A stretch of 64,000 nucleotides of DNA, taken from assembly GCA_024234215.1 (NCBI GenBank), contig JACKOQ010000001.1, forward strand, positions 744,001 through 808,000, read 5' to 3'. The notes beneath the pieces were generated by a model that worked only from the letters and a program-made list of their open reading frames with translations, did no database searches and was not told the origin of the DNA. The stretch is from Pseudomonadales bacterium (GTDB lineage: Bacteria; Pseudomonadota; Gammaproteobacteria; Pseudomonadales; UBA5862). Of this stretch, positions 50,803 to 60,572 are shown in pieces (within the stretch, counting starts at the first letter, position 1; each line of letters opens with the position of its first letter). The position numbers were made by a program, and so were the translations under genes.

Positions 50803-52533
50803 TCAGCCCGCCGCCAGCCGCTGCATCAGCCAGTTCACCGCCTGTTCCGGAGGCAGTTCGGTGGCGCTTGGGGCGTCGCGGTGCTGGCATTCGACGACCC
50901 CCTGGGCCAGGCCACGGTCACCGATGACGATGCGGTGCGGCAGGCCGATCAGTTCACAGTCGGCGAGTTTGACACCGGGGCGCTCGTTGCGGTCATCGAG
51001 CAGCACCTCGACCCCCAGTTCAGCGAGCTGGGCGTAGAGGCGGTCGGTCAGTTGCCGCACCGCTTCGGACTTCTGATAGTTGAGCGGAATCAGCGCGACC
51101 GCGAACGGGGCGATGGCCTGTGGCCAGAGGATGCCGCGCGCGTCGTGGTTCTGTTCGATGGCGGCGGCCACGACGCGGGAGACGCCGATGCCGTAGCAGC
51201 CCATCTCCATGACGATGGCGCGGCCATTGGGGTCGAGCACGCTGGCGTTCATCGCCGCGCTGTACTTGGTGCCGAGCTGAAAGATGTGGCCGACCTCGAT
51301 GCCGCGTTTGATCAGCAGTCGGCCCCGGCCATCGGGGCTGGGGTCGCCCTCTTCGACACGGCGCAGGTCGACGAGGGTGATGCCGGGGCAGTCGCGCTGC
51401 CAGTTGGCGCCGCTCAGGTGGTGGCCGTCTTCGTTGGCGCCGCAGACGAAGCTGTCGAGCAGGGCGGCCGAGCGGTCGACCAGGGTGGTGATCGGCAGTC
51501 CGATCGGGCCGATCGAGCCGGGTCCGCAGCCGAGCAGTGCGCGGATGCGCGCCTCGCTGGCCAGCGTCAGCGGTGCGGCGACGCCAGGCAGTTTGGCGGC
51601 CTTGATCTCGGAGAGGCGGTGGTCGCCGCGCAGCACCAGCGCCACCAGCGGGGCGGGCTGTTCGTCCGAGGTGGCTTCGCCCTCGACCACCAGGGTCTTG
51701 ACGGTCCGACTCGGCGCCACGCCGAGGAACTGGCAGAGCTCGGCGATGCTCGACTGGCCGGGGGTGGCGATGCGGCTCAGTGCCGCTGCCGGCAACTGCT
51801 GCGCGGGCGGCACGGCGACGGCTTCGGCCAGTTCGACATTGGCGGCGTAGTCGCTGTCGCTGCTGAAGGCAATCTCATCTTCGCCGGAGCTGGCCAGCAC
51901 ATGGAACTCGTGCGAGGCGCTGCCACCGATGCTGCCGGTGTCGGCCAGCACGGCACGAAATTGCAGTCCCAGCCGGGTGAAGATGCGTGAGTAGGTCTGG
52001 TGCATCAGTGCGTAGGTGGCCTGCAGTGATGCGCTGTCGGCATGAAAGGAGTAGGCATCCTTCATGATGAACTCGCGCGAGCGCATGATGCCGAAACGGG
52101 GGCGCACCTCGTCGCGGAACTTGGTCTGGATCTGATAGAAGTTGGCCGGGAGCTGCCGGTAGCTCTTGATCTCGTTGCGGATCAGGTCGGTGATCACCTC
52201 TTCGTGGGTCGGCCCCAGGCAGAAGTCGCGCTGGTGACGGTCCTGGATGCGCAGCAGTTCGGCGCCATACTGCTCCCAGCGGCCCGACTCCTGCCACAGC
52301 TCGGCTGGCTGCACCACCGGCATCAGCAGCTCCTGGGCGCCGGAGCGGTCCATCTCCTCGCGGACGATCCGCTCCACCTTGCGCAGCACCCGCAGCCCCA
52401 TCGGCAGCCAGCTGTAGAGGCCGGAGGCGAGCTTGCGCACCAGTCCGGCACGCAGCATCAGCTGATGGCTGATCACCTCGGCATCGGCCGGCGTCTCTCT
52501 GAGGGTGGAAACCAATATCTGGCTGGCGCGCAT
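50803..52533 (-). CDS. proS: prolyl-tRNA synthetase (bacterial type)
   Basis: ProS charges tRNA-Pro and also edits misacylated Ala. The 576-residue protein has class II motifs: motif 1 region LMPVVQPAELWQESGR, motif 2 TKFRDEVRPRFGIMRSREFI and motif 3 MGCYGIGVSRVVAAAIEQ. The INS editing domain spans about 225-385 (GATSDEQPAPLVALVLRGDH region), typical of the bacterial type. The anticodon-binding domain ends the protein. The IS3 remnant abuts its 3' end without damage. Confidence 0.96.
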   Translation of the reverse strand: MRASQILVSTLRETPADAEVISHQLMLRAGLVRKLASGLYSWLPMGLRVLRKVERIVREEMDRSGAQELLMPVVQPAELWQESGRWEQYGAELLRIQDRHQRDFCLGPTHEEVITDLIRNEIKSYRQLPANFYQIQTKFRDEVRPRFGIMRSREFIMKDAYSFHADSASLQATYALMHQTYSRIFTRLGLQFRAVLADTGSIGGSASHEFHVLASSGEDEIAFSSDSDYAANVELAEAVAVPPAQQLPAAALSRIATPGQSSIAELCQFLGVAPSRTVKTLVVEGEATSDEQPAPLVALVLRGDHRLSEIKAAKLPGVAAPLTLASEARIRALLGCGPGSIGPIGLPITTLVDRSAALLDSFVCGANEDGHHLSGANWQRDCPGITLVDLRRVEEGDPSPDGRGRLLIKRGIEVGHIFQLGTKYSAAMNASVLDPNGRAIVMEMGCYGIGVSRVVAAAIEQNHDARGILWPQAIAPFAVALIPLNYQKSEAVRQLTDRLYAQLAELGVEVLLDDRNERPGVKLADCELIGLPHRIVIGDRGLAQGVVECQHRDAPSATELPPEQAVNWLMQRLAAG

Positions 52534-52617
52534 GGGTCGCTCCGTAGCAATGGATGAAACGGGCCATTCTACGAAAGCGATGGCGGACAGGACAGTTCAA
52601 TGAAAGCGCAGCGCCGC

Positions 52618-53667
52618 TCAATGGCAGTGGCCATCCGGCGCCGACTCCGGTGGCGTGGCGGCTGCCGGCTGTCGCAGCGGGGTCAGGTTGTTGAGGAATT
52701 GCAGCGTCGCGTTGCGCCACGAGCAGGCTTTGGCCTGGGCGACGCAGGCCGCCGGGTCGAGTTGCAGCGCCTGCGGTATGGCGAGGGCGAGATCTTCATG
52801 CAGCACGCCGGTCACGCCGGGCTGCACCACATCCAGCGGACCGGTCACCGGGTAGGCGGCCACCGGCACGCCGCAGGCCATCGCCTCCAGCAGCACCAGG
52901 CCGAAGGTGTCGGTGCGGCTCGGAAAGACGAAGACATCTGCCGCTGCCAGATGCCGGACCAACTCCTCGCCCTGCTTGAAGCCGGTGAAGTGTGCGTCGG
53001 GATGGCGCTCGCGCAGGTCGGCCAATGCCGGGCCGTCGCCGACCACGACCTTGCTGCCCGGCAGGTCGAGTTCGAGAAAGGCGTCGAGGTTCTTCTCGAC
53101 CGCCACCCGCCCCACATAGATCGCGATCGGTCGCGGCAGCTGCAGAAAGTCCTTGACGCCGGGCCGGAACAGCGCGGTGTCGACGCCACGGCTCCAGCGC
53201 ACCAGGTGGGTGAAGCCATGCTGTTCCAGCACCGCCTGCTGCGAGGCGGTGGCCACCATGGTGCGCGCGGCCGCGGCGTGAAAGCGGCGCACGGCAGCGT
53301 AGCTCCAGCGCAGCGGAATCGGCGTGCGCAGCGCCAGATACTCCGGGAACTGGGTGTGGTAGGCGGTGGTGAAGCTGAAGCCGTGCCGCAGGCAGTGGTG
53401 GCGGGCCGCCAATCCCAGCGGCCCTTCGGTGGCGATGTGGATGGCATCCGGCGCCAGCTCATCGAGCAGCCGTGCCAGGCGTGGGCCGGGCCAGAGCGCC
53501 AGGCGAATCGACCGGTAACCGGGGCAGGGCAGGGTGCGGAAGCGGTCGGGACCGATCACCTCGGCCGTGTGGCCGAGCGTGGCCAGCTCCGCGCAGGTGC
53601 GCCGGAGCGTGGTGACGACGCCGTTGATCTGCGGCTCCCAGGCATCCGAGACGATGACGATCCTCAT
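52618..53667 (-). CDS. GT4-family glycosyltransferase
   Basis: This 349-residue GT-B enzyme has an N-terminal acceptor domain (VIVSDAWEPQINGVVTTLRR) and a donor domain with YVGRVAVEKNLDAF, VVVGDGPALADLRE and the EX7E motif in PSRTDTFGLVLLEAMACGVP. The closest family patterns are bacterial mannosyl- or sulfoquinovosyl-transferases (PimB/SqdX type). The neighbouring LpxH-like gene overlaps by 4 bp, so the two act in one glycolipid or phospholipid pathway, but the acceptor is not known. Confidence 0.88.
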   Translation of the reverse strand: MRIVIVSDAWEPQINGVVTTLRRTCAELATLGHTAEVIGPDRFRTLPCPGYRSIRLALWPGPRLARLLDELAPDAIHIATEGPLGLAARHHCLRHGFSFTTAYHTQFPEYLALRTPIPLRWSYAAVRRFHAAAARTMVATASQQAVLEQHGFTHLVRWSRGVDTALFRPGVKDFLQLPRPIAIYVGRVAVEKNLDAFLELDLPGSKVVVGDGPALADLRERHPDAHFTGFKQGEELVRHLAAADVFVFPSRTDTFGLVLLEAMACGVPVAAYPVTGPLDVVQPGVTGVLHEDLALAIPQALQLDPAACVAQAKACSWRNATLQFLNNLTPLRQPAAATPPESAPDGHCH

Positions 53668-54464
53668 GCCGCCAGCGCCGGCAGCGCGGTTTCGGCCTTC
53701 AGTGCATGCTGCTGGTCGGACCAGTGCAGCAGTTCGATCTTGCCATCATCATGCTCGACCAGCGCGGTGCAGCTCTCGACCCAGTCGCCGCAGTTCAGAT
53801 AGAGCACCTCGCCGATCATGCTGATTTCGGCGCGGTGAATGTGGCCGCAGACCACGCCATCGACATCGTGCCGGCGTGCTGCCAGCGCCACCGCCGATTC
53901 GAAGTTGGAGATGAAGTTGACCGCATTCTTGACCCTGTGCTTCAGATGGCCGGCCAGCGACCAGTAGGGCAGTCCACATCTGCTGCGCACGAAGTTGACC
54001 AGCCGGTTGGCACGCAGCAGCAGCGCGTAGGCCTGGCTGCCGGCCAGTGCCAGCAGTCGGCTGCACTGCACCACGCTGTCGAACTCGTCGCCATGCATCA
54101 CCAGCAGGCGGCGGCCATCGGCGGTCTGGTGCACCACCCGGCCCTGAATGGCGACGTTGCCCATCTGCAGGCCATCATGCTCGCGCAGCAGTTCGTCGTG
54201 GTTGCCGGGCACGTAGATCACCTCGGTGCCATGCTTGGCCTTGCCGAGCAGCGTGCGCACCACGTTGTTGTGGCTTTGCGGCCAGTAGAGGCCGCGTCGC
54301 ATCTGCCAGAAGTCGATGATGTCACCGACCAGATAGAGCCGGTCGCAGGTGACGTGGTGCAGAAAATCGAGCAGAAAGTCCGCCTGACAGCCGGAAAAGC
54401 CGAGGTGGACATCGGAAATCCATACAGTGCGGTAGTGACGGGCCCGGAGTGATGCTGGCGACAT
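53664..54464 (-). CDS. LpxH-like metallophosphoesterase (COG2908)
   Basis: This 266-residue calcineurin-like hydrolase has the motifs ISDVHLG, GDIIDFW, GNHDE, HGDEFD and GHIHRAE. These match the UDP-2,3-diacylglucosamine diphosphatase family, but the middle region differs from classical LpxH (about 240 residues), so the role may be a related lipid diphosphatase. It is first in a two-gene unit with the GT4 enzyme (ATGA overlap). The 404-bp space upstream holds divergent regulatory DNA. Confidence 0.85.
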   Translation of the reverse strand: MSPASLRARHYRTVWISDVHLGFSGCQADFLLDFLHHVTCDRLYLVGDIIDFWQMRRGLYWPQSHNNVVRTLLGKAKHGTEVIYVPGNHDELLREHDGLQMGNVAIQGRVVHQTADGRRLLVMHGDEFDSVVQCSRLLALAGSQAYALLLRANRLVNFVRSRCGLPYWSLAGHLKHRVKNAVNFISNFESAVALAARRHDVDGVVCGHIHRAEISMIGEVLYLNCGDWVESCTALVEHDDGKIELLHWSDQQHALKAETALPALAA

Positions 54465-54868
54465 GCAAACCTCCTGCGAGATGAGTTGCGGCCAGTCTTC
54501 GGGGTTTTTGTGACCGATTGATTAACGACGAACGCTCTTTTTTATCGCTGATCAGGTTAAAAAAATAGACAGTCCGCGGGGGTGAGTCTGCTTTTTTCAT
54601 GCTTCCGAAGTGGGCGGTTGCGTCCGCCAATTTCCTCGGGTTTCAACGGCGGTTCAGGCCTGTTTGCCCTTCCCGATAGGGTGAAACAGAGCACAAATTT
54701 CTAATATGTCAAGGAAGGTTTATTGAGTATCTTCATGAAAAATTAATAAAAAAACACCGTTGACTCTGCCCGGCATGAGGTCTATATTTTTTGCGTCGTC
54801 GATCTGTTGTCGATGGCAGAATTTTGAAACGAAGAACCGTTCCATTACCTCGATCGAGGGAGAATACG
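54465..54868. other. AT-rich divergent intergenic region
   Basis: These 404 bp separate the LpxH-like gene from an outer-membrane protein gene. It contains A/T runs at about 54540-54560 and 54735-54755 and a good sigma-70 promoter (listed separately). No small gene stands out, and no strong inverted repeat was noticed. Confidence 0.7.
54760..54788 (+). promoter_or_regulatory. sigma-70 promoter of the outer-membrane protein gene
   Basis: -35 TTGACT (54760-54765) and -10 TATATT (54783-54788) are separated by the ideal 17 bp. The predicted leader is about 75 nt to the ATG at 54869. Confidence 0.8.
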
Positions 54869-55510
54869 ATGAAAGGAAAAAGCATGAACAGCAAACTGGG
54901 TCTTGTGGCCGCCGCCACGCTCGCCCTCTCCTCCTCAGCCTTTGCCTCGGATAACTTCGCTGGTTTTTCGGCCGGACTGGGTCTGGCTGCCGTTGGCAGT
55001 GAATTGGAAGTCACCGATTTCACCGCAGGTGACACCTTTACCGATGCACAGACCTCGACGGTTGGCCTGCTCGACATCGCCTACAGCTTCCAACTCGATC
55101 CACAGTGGGCCGTTGCGGTGGGCGCCACCTACGATCTCAACAACATCCAGGCTGGCCAAGGTAAGGGCAGCAGCGGCATGTATGACAATGAGTTTGACAC
55201 GCACTACTCGGTCTACCTCCAACCGCTCTTCGCAGTGACTGCGAACACCGCCGTGTTTGCCAAACTGGGCTATCACTGGATGGATTTTGAAGGTAAGGAC
55301 AGCAGTGGGACTCCACCGGTCGAGCTGGATTACGATGGCATCGGCTATGGGTTTGGCATCAGGACCTTCGTCACGCCGAATCTCTACCTGCAGGCCGAGG
55401 CGCAGTGGCTCGATCTGGGTTCGGAATCCTTTGTCGACAGCGTTGGCGACCAGTACAAGGTCAAGGCCAGCGCGAACTCGGGAATTTTCAGCGTCGGCTA
55501 CCGGTACTGA
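54869..55510 (+). CDS. outer-membrane beta-barrel protein (OmpW/OmpA-like)
   Basis: This 213-residue protein has a signal peptide (KLGLVAAATLALSSSAFA) and alternating beta strands ending in FSVGYRY, the C-terminal aromatic signature of outer-membrane barrels. About eight strands can be drawn (YSFQLDPQWAVAVGATYDL, AVFAKLGYHWMDFEG, GYGFGIRTFVTPNLYLQAEA). GGAG 6 bp upstream fixes the ATG at 54869; 54884 is a lesser alternative. Its own promoter and terminator make it a single-gene unit. It may be a small porin or receptor; the ligand is unknown. Confidence 0.88.
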   Translation: MKGKSMNSKLGLVAAATLALSSSAFASDNFAGFSAGLGLAAVGSELEVTDFTAGDTFTDAQTSTVGLLDIAYSFQLDPQWAVAVGATYDLNNIQAGQGKGSSGMYDNEFDTHYSVYLQPLFAVTANTAVFAKLGYHWMDFEGKDSSGTPPVELDYDGIGYGFGIRTFVTPNLYLQAEAQWLDLGSESFVDSVGDQYKVKASANSGIFSVGYRY

Positions 55511-55526
55511 TTGATCCTGCTTCAGC

Positions 55527-55559
55527 AAGGCCCACTGTTCAGTACAGTGGGCCTTTTTT
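55527..55559 (+). terminator. intrinsic terminator of the outer-membrane protein gene
   Basis: AAGGCCCACTGT, a 5-base loop and ACAGTGGGCCTTTTTT make a 12-bp stem with a T-run, 17 bp after the stop codon. Confidence 0.92.
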
Positions 55560-55704
55560 ATGGGCGGCGTGGCCGCGCGTGCCGATGACATCGGACACCG
55601 AACCGGCTAAAGTTGCTGCGCCGTGCGACCATCGCACGGGCCAGTGTGCCTGTCAGATGCCGACGAATTCGACCCGAATCAATAAAACGACAAGAGGAGT
55701 CACG

Positions 55705-56790
55705 ATGAAAGCAGCCATCATGCGTGAGGTGGGCAAGCCACTCTCGATCGAAGAGGTGCAGATCAACAAGCCGGGTCCGCGCGAGGTGCTGATCCGCACT
55801 GCGGCCGCCGGGGTGTGTCACAGTGACCTGCATTTCATCGACGGCCACTACCCTTATCCATTGCCGGTAATCATGGGGCATGAGTCGTCCGGGGTGGTCG
55901 AGGCGGTCGGTTCCGACGTGACCTATGTGCAGCCCGGTGACCATGTCATCACCTGCCTGTCGGTCTTCTGTGGCCATTGCGAGGATTGCCTCTCCGGCCA
56001 CATGTCGCGCTGCCAGAATCCGGAGGTGCGCCGTTCGCCGATGGGGCCGCAGCCGTTCAGTCAGGATGGCAAGCCGATCTTCCAGTTCCTCAACCTCTCC
56101 TCCTTCGCCGAGCAGATGGTGGTGCATGAACATGCGCTGGTGAAGATTCGCAAGGACATGCCGCTCGACCGTGCCGCGCTGATCGGTTGCGGTGTCACCA
56201 CCGGTGTCGGTGCGGTGATCCACACCGCCAAGGTCGAGCCGGGCTCGACGGTGGCGGTGATCGGTTGCGGTGGCGTCGGGCTGTCGGCGATCAATGGCGC
56301 CGCCATCGCCGGCGCCGGACGCATCATCGCCATCGACATGCAGCCGGCCAAGCTGGAGCTGGCCAAGCGCTTCGGTGCCACCGATGTGGTCAATCCGAAG
56401 GATGGCGACGCGGTGGCCCGGGTCATCGAGATGACCGGCGGCGGGGTGCACTACTCCTTCGAGGCGATCGGTCTGAAGGCCACTGCCGAGCAGGCGTTCA
56501 AGATGCTGCGTCGTGGCGGTGCCGCCACCATCATCGGCATGATCCCGGTCGGGGTGATGATCGAGCTGCATGGCGCCGAGCTGCTGACCGAGAAGAAGAT
56601 CCAGGGCTCCATCATGGGCTCCAACCGCTTCCGCATCGACATGCCGCGCTTCATCGACTTCTACATGGCCGGCAAGCTCCACCTCGACGAGATGGTGGCG
56701 CGGCGGGTCAAGCTCAGCGAGGTGAACGAATCGCTGGCCGCACTTAAGACCGGTGAAACGGCGCGCAATGTGATCGTGTTCGACCATTGA
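55705..56790 (+). CDS. zinc-dependent alcohol dehydrogenase (MDR family)
   Basis: This 361-residue MDR enzyme oxidises an alcohol with NAD(P). Catalytic zinc ligands are Cys in GVCHSDL and His-Glu in MGHESSG. The structural zinc site is CGHCEDCLSGHMSRC. The nucleotide fold is IGCGGVGLSAINGAAIAG followed by AIDMQPAKLELA, with Asp favouring NAD. GAGGAG 6 bp upstream fixes the ATG. It resembles the broad-range and formaldehyde-related MDR group; substrate unknown. A hairpin follows the stop. Confidence 0.92.
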   Translation: MKAAIMREVGKPLSIEEVQINKPGPREVLIRTAAAGVCHSDLHFIDGHYPYPLPVIMGHESSGVVEAVGSDVTYVQPGDHVITCLSVFCGHCEDCLSGHMSRCQNPEVRRSPMGPQPFSQDGKPIFQFLNLSSFAEQMVVHEHALVKIRKDMPLDRAALIGCGVTTGVGAVIHTAKVEPGSTVAVIGCGGVGLSAINGAAIAGAGRIIAIDMQPAKLELAKRFGATDVVNPKDGDAVARVIEMTGGGVHYSFEAIGLKATAEQAFKMLRRGGAATIIGMIPVGVMIELHGAELLTEKKIQGSIMGSNRFRIDMPRFIDFYMAGKLHLDEMVARRVKLSEVNESLAALKTGETARNVIVFDH

Positions 56791-56819
56791 GTGTCGCATC
56801 GCTGGATGCAGCATGCGCA

Positions 56820-56845
56820 AGATGGGCCGGTGATCCGGCCCATCT
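56820..56845 (+). terminator. hairpin after the alcohol dehydrogenase gene
   Basis: AGATGGGCCGG, loop TGAT and CCGGCCCATCT form an 11-bp perfect stem between the dehydrogenase and murI. It lacks a T-run, so termination may be partial. Confidence 0.5.
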
Positions 56846-56875
56846 GCGTTGAGGTGACCCTGAACCGTTTTTGCC

Positions 56876-57739
<864 letters not shown>

Positions 57740-57749
57740 GCGGCACACC

Positions 57750-58949
57750 TCAGCCGGGACGGCCATCGATGCGTGGCCGCAGCAGAATCGGCAGATAGAC
57801 CACGACAAATGCCGCGAAGGCGCTGCTCCACAGCAGACCGGAAAGCAGCAGCCAGCGGGAGTCGAGCCCACAGGCGGCCACGATGACCCGCAACAGGGCG
57901 GCGCTGGCCAGCAGCATGAAGGCGACCTGGGTCAACGGCGCGGCGGCGATCAGGCGTCCGCTGTGGCCGAGCGCGACCCGGCTCATCATGCCCAGTGTCA
58001 GCAGGCCGATGGCGCCCACGGTCAGCGTGTGGCTGGCGGCGGAACTGGAGAGGCCGCCGAGCAGGCTGACCGCACTGAGCAGATAGCCGATGCTGATCGC
58101 GCCGTAGCCCAGATGCAGCACCCAGAGCATCGGTTGCCGCCAGATGCGGCGGTCATGCCAACCGGCCAGCCGCATGCCATGCAGCAGTGCCGCGCTGCCG
58201 GCCAGCGTCGCCAGCAGCCACGAGGGCAGCGGCAGCGGATGCAGCAGGGCGAAGAGCCAACTGCTCCAGAGGGCGCCGCGTTCGACCCACTCCCGATGCA
58301 CTGGCTGCATGCCGGGCAGGGCGTTGCGGCTGAAGAGCGGAATCACCCGTCCGCCAAAGATCACCAGCAGCAGCACCAGCAGATCGACCATCAGCCGCTG
58401 GCCGATCAGGCTGCTGCCTGGCCAGTCGGCCAGCCGCTCGCCATGGATCAGCAGGTTGGCAGCGGCCATCAGCAGCAACAGCGGTGGAAACACCAGGTTG
58501 TGCGGCTTGCGGTCCTGCAGCAGCGGAATGGCGATGACAGTGGCCAGCAGCGGCAGAAAGGCCAGATCGGTCAGCGCGATCAGCCAGTGTGGCAGCAGGG
58601 TGTCGCACCAGGGCAGCAGTCGGCCTGCCAGCCACAGCAGCGCCAGCGCGGCCAGTGGCCAGCGGACCGGGGTCGGGCGACCGGTCCAGTTGCGCACCGC
58701 GGTCAGCAGAAAGCCGGCCACCACCGCCACGGCATAGCCGAACAGCATCTCATGGACATGCCAGCCGAGGGTTGGGTAGTAGCCAGCGCTGGCGGGCCAG
58801 TGGAATTGCAGCATGGTCAGCCACAGCAGCAGTTGCACCACCGCGGCGATGCCGGCCAAGGCGAAAAAGGGGCGAAAACCCAGCTCGAACAGTGCCAGGC
58901 GCGGTGGCTGTGGTGCTGGAGCCTCTTGCAGTGCGATTTTCATCGACAC
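57750..58949 (-). CDS. NnrS family haem/copper membrane protein
   Basis: This 399-residue inner-membrane protein has about 12 helices and the NnrS N-terminus (LFELGFRPFFALAGIAAVV). Histidines are conserved in GWHVHEMLFGYA and RNALPG...MQPVHREWVERG. NnrS is linked to nitric-oxide metabolism and protection in denitrifiers and pathogens. No nitrite or NO reductase genes lie nearby, so its role here is uncertain. It ends close to murI and starts 32 bp from the second EmrB-type gene stop, on the same strand. Confidence 0.9.
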   Translation of the reverse strand: MSMKIALQEAPAPQPPRLALFELGFRPFFALAGIAAVVQLLLWLTMLQFHWPASAGYYPTLGWHVHEMLFGYAVAVVAGFLLTAVRNWTGRPTPVRWPLAALALLWLAGRLLPWCDTLLPHWLIALTDLAFLPLLATVIAIPLLQDRKPHNLVFPPLLLLMAAANLLIHGERLADWPGSSLIGQRLMVDLLVLLLVIFGGRVIPLFSRNALPGMQPVHREWVERGALWSSWLFALLHPLPLPSWLLATLAGSAALLHGMRLAGWHDRRIWRQPMLWVLHLGYGAISIGYLLSAVSLLGGLSSSAASHTLTVGAIGLLTLGMMSRVALGHSGRLIAAAPLTQVAFMLLASAALLRVIVAACGLDSRWLLLSGLLWSSAFAAFVVVYLPILLRPRIDGRPG

Positions 58950-58981
58950 CCCCTGGGTGGGAGAACAGCGGTGTGCAGTCG

Positions 58982-60544
58982 TTATCGCGCCACGCGGCCG
59001 GGCATGTCAAGCTTGAGCAGTGCAGTGGGCAGCATGGTCAGCAGAAAGATCAGGGTGATGCCGAGGAAGGTGTCGCGGTAGGCGAAGGTGGCCGCCTGGC
59101 TGCCGATCATCTGGCCGAGGTATCCGATCGCCGCAGGCAACTGCTGTGCCTCGGGGAGGCCGTTGGCGGCCAGCAGCGCACGCACCTTGTTCAGCAGTTC
59201 GAGGGTGACCACATTGCCGCTGGTCTGGGTGGTGGCAAAGGCGTCATAGTAAAAGCTGATGCGATCCTGCAGGGCGACGGTCAGCAGGTTGACGCCAAAG
59301 GCGCCACCCAGTTGGCGGATGAAGTTGGTTGCTCCTGAACCCTGGCTCATCAACCGGAACGGCAGCACCCGCAGTGCGCCGGAGTTGAGGCTGGGAAAGA
59401 TCGCCGCCAGACCGACCCGGCCGATCAGCACCCACCAGATCAGCGTGAAGAAGGAGGTGTTGATGTCGATGTTGGCGAGCAGCAGCGACGAAACCGAGAA
59501 GGTGAAGAGGCCGAACCAGATCATCAGCCGCGCATCGATCTTGTCGCTGAGGAAACCACTGACCGGGTTGAGCGCGGCCATGGCGAGGCCAGCCGGCATC
59601 AGCAGCAGTCCGGAGGTGGTTGGCGTGACCCCGGCCACGGTCTGCAGGAACAGTGGCACCAGATAGGTCGAGCCAAACAGCCCGGCGCCAAGGATGAAGG
59701 AGATGCCGGCCGCAGCGGCAAAACGGGGTTCGCGAAAAATCTCCAGATTGAGCATCGGATGGGGGGAGTGGTGCTCCCAGGCGATGAAGGCAACGCCCGA
59801 GACCAGCGAAACCGCCAGCAGGGTCAGAATGTAGTCGGAGTTCCAGCCATAACGCTGACCGTTGGCCAGTGCGGTCAGCAGCGTGAAGACGAAGATCGCC
59901 AGCAACACCAGTCCGTTCCAGTCGAACGGAGTGCGCGGCCCGCTGCCCTCGCGTGCCGGCATGAAGAGAATGCCGAGCGGAAACGACAGCAGTGACAGCG
60001 GCACCTGGATGTGGAAGACGTAATGCCAACTGAAGGTGTCGACCAGCAGTCCACCGATCGTCGGCCCCATGGCCGGGGCCAATACCACGCCGACACTGAA
60101 GATGCCCATCGCCATGCCGCGCTTGTCGAGCGGGAACACCTGGGTGATCAGCAGCATCGACAGCGGTCCCATCAGGCCGCCGGCGATGCCCTGCACGATT
60201 CGGGAGACGATCATCACCTCCGCAGTGGGCGCAAAGCCGCCCATCAGTGACCCGACCAGGAAGATGCCCATCGCCGCCAGATAGGTGAAGCGCATCCCAT
60301 AGGCTTCGACCGCCCAGGCAGTCAGCAGCATGAAGCCGGTGGTGGCCGCCAGATAGCCGGTCGAGACCCACTGCGCCTGATCACTGCTCATGCCGAAGGT
60401 CCCCATGATGTCGGGGATCGCGACATTGATGATGGTGCCGGTCAGCAGCGTGGTGAAGGAGGCGAGCATCACCGTGAAGACGGCATACCAGCGGTAGCTG
60501 GGGCCATATTCGGCAAACAGCGCCAATATCCTGGGGCCGGCCAT
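58982..60544 (-). CDS. MFS efflux pump, DHA2 (EmrB/QacA) family, copy 2
   Basis: This second DHA2 pump is a paralogue of the one at 44.4-46.0 kb. It shares the same helix-1 motif (INVAIPDIMGTFGM) and GPTIGGLLVDTFSWHYVF. I choose the ATG at 60544 (MAGPRILALFAEYGPSY), giving 520 residues; a TTG at 60592 overlaps the adaptor gene by 20 bp and has GGAGG at no distance from it, so it is less likely. It is the last gene of the second MarR/EmrA/EmrB operon. Confidence 0.9.
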   Translation of the reverse strand: MAGPRILALFAEYGPSYRWYAVFTVMLASFTTLLTGTIINVAIPDIMGTFGMSSDQAQWVSTGYLAATTGFMLLTAWAVEAYGMRFTYLAAMGIFLVGSLMGGFAPTAEVMIVSRIVQGIAGGLMGPLSMLLITQVFPLDKRGMAMGIFSVGVVLAPAMGPTIGGLLVDTFSWHYVFHIQVPLSLLSFPLGILFMPAREGSGPRTPFDWNGLVLLAIFVFTLLTALANGQRYGWNSDYILTLLAVSLVSGVAFIAWEHHSPHPMLNLEIFREPRFAAAAGISFILGAGLFGSTYLVPLFLQTVAGVTPTTSGLLLMPAGLAMAALNPVSGFLSDKIDARLMIWFGLFTFSVSSLLLANIDINTSFFTLIWWVLIGRVGLAAIFPSLNSGALRVLPFRLMSQGSGATNFIRQLGGAFGVNLLTVALQDRISFYYDAFATTQTSGNVVTLELLNKVRALLAANGLPEAQQLPAAIGYLGQMIGSQAATFAYRDTFLGITLIFLLTMLPTALLKLDMPGRVAR

Positions 60545-60572
60545 CAGGCCGGTCGGGACCGGGTGGCGACCC

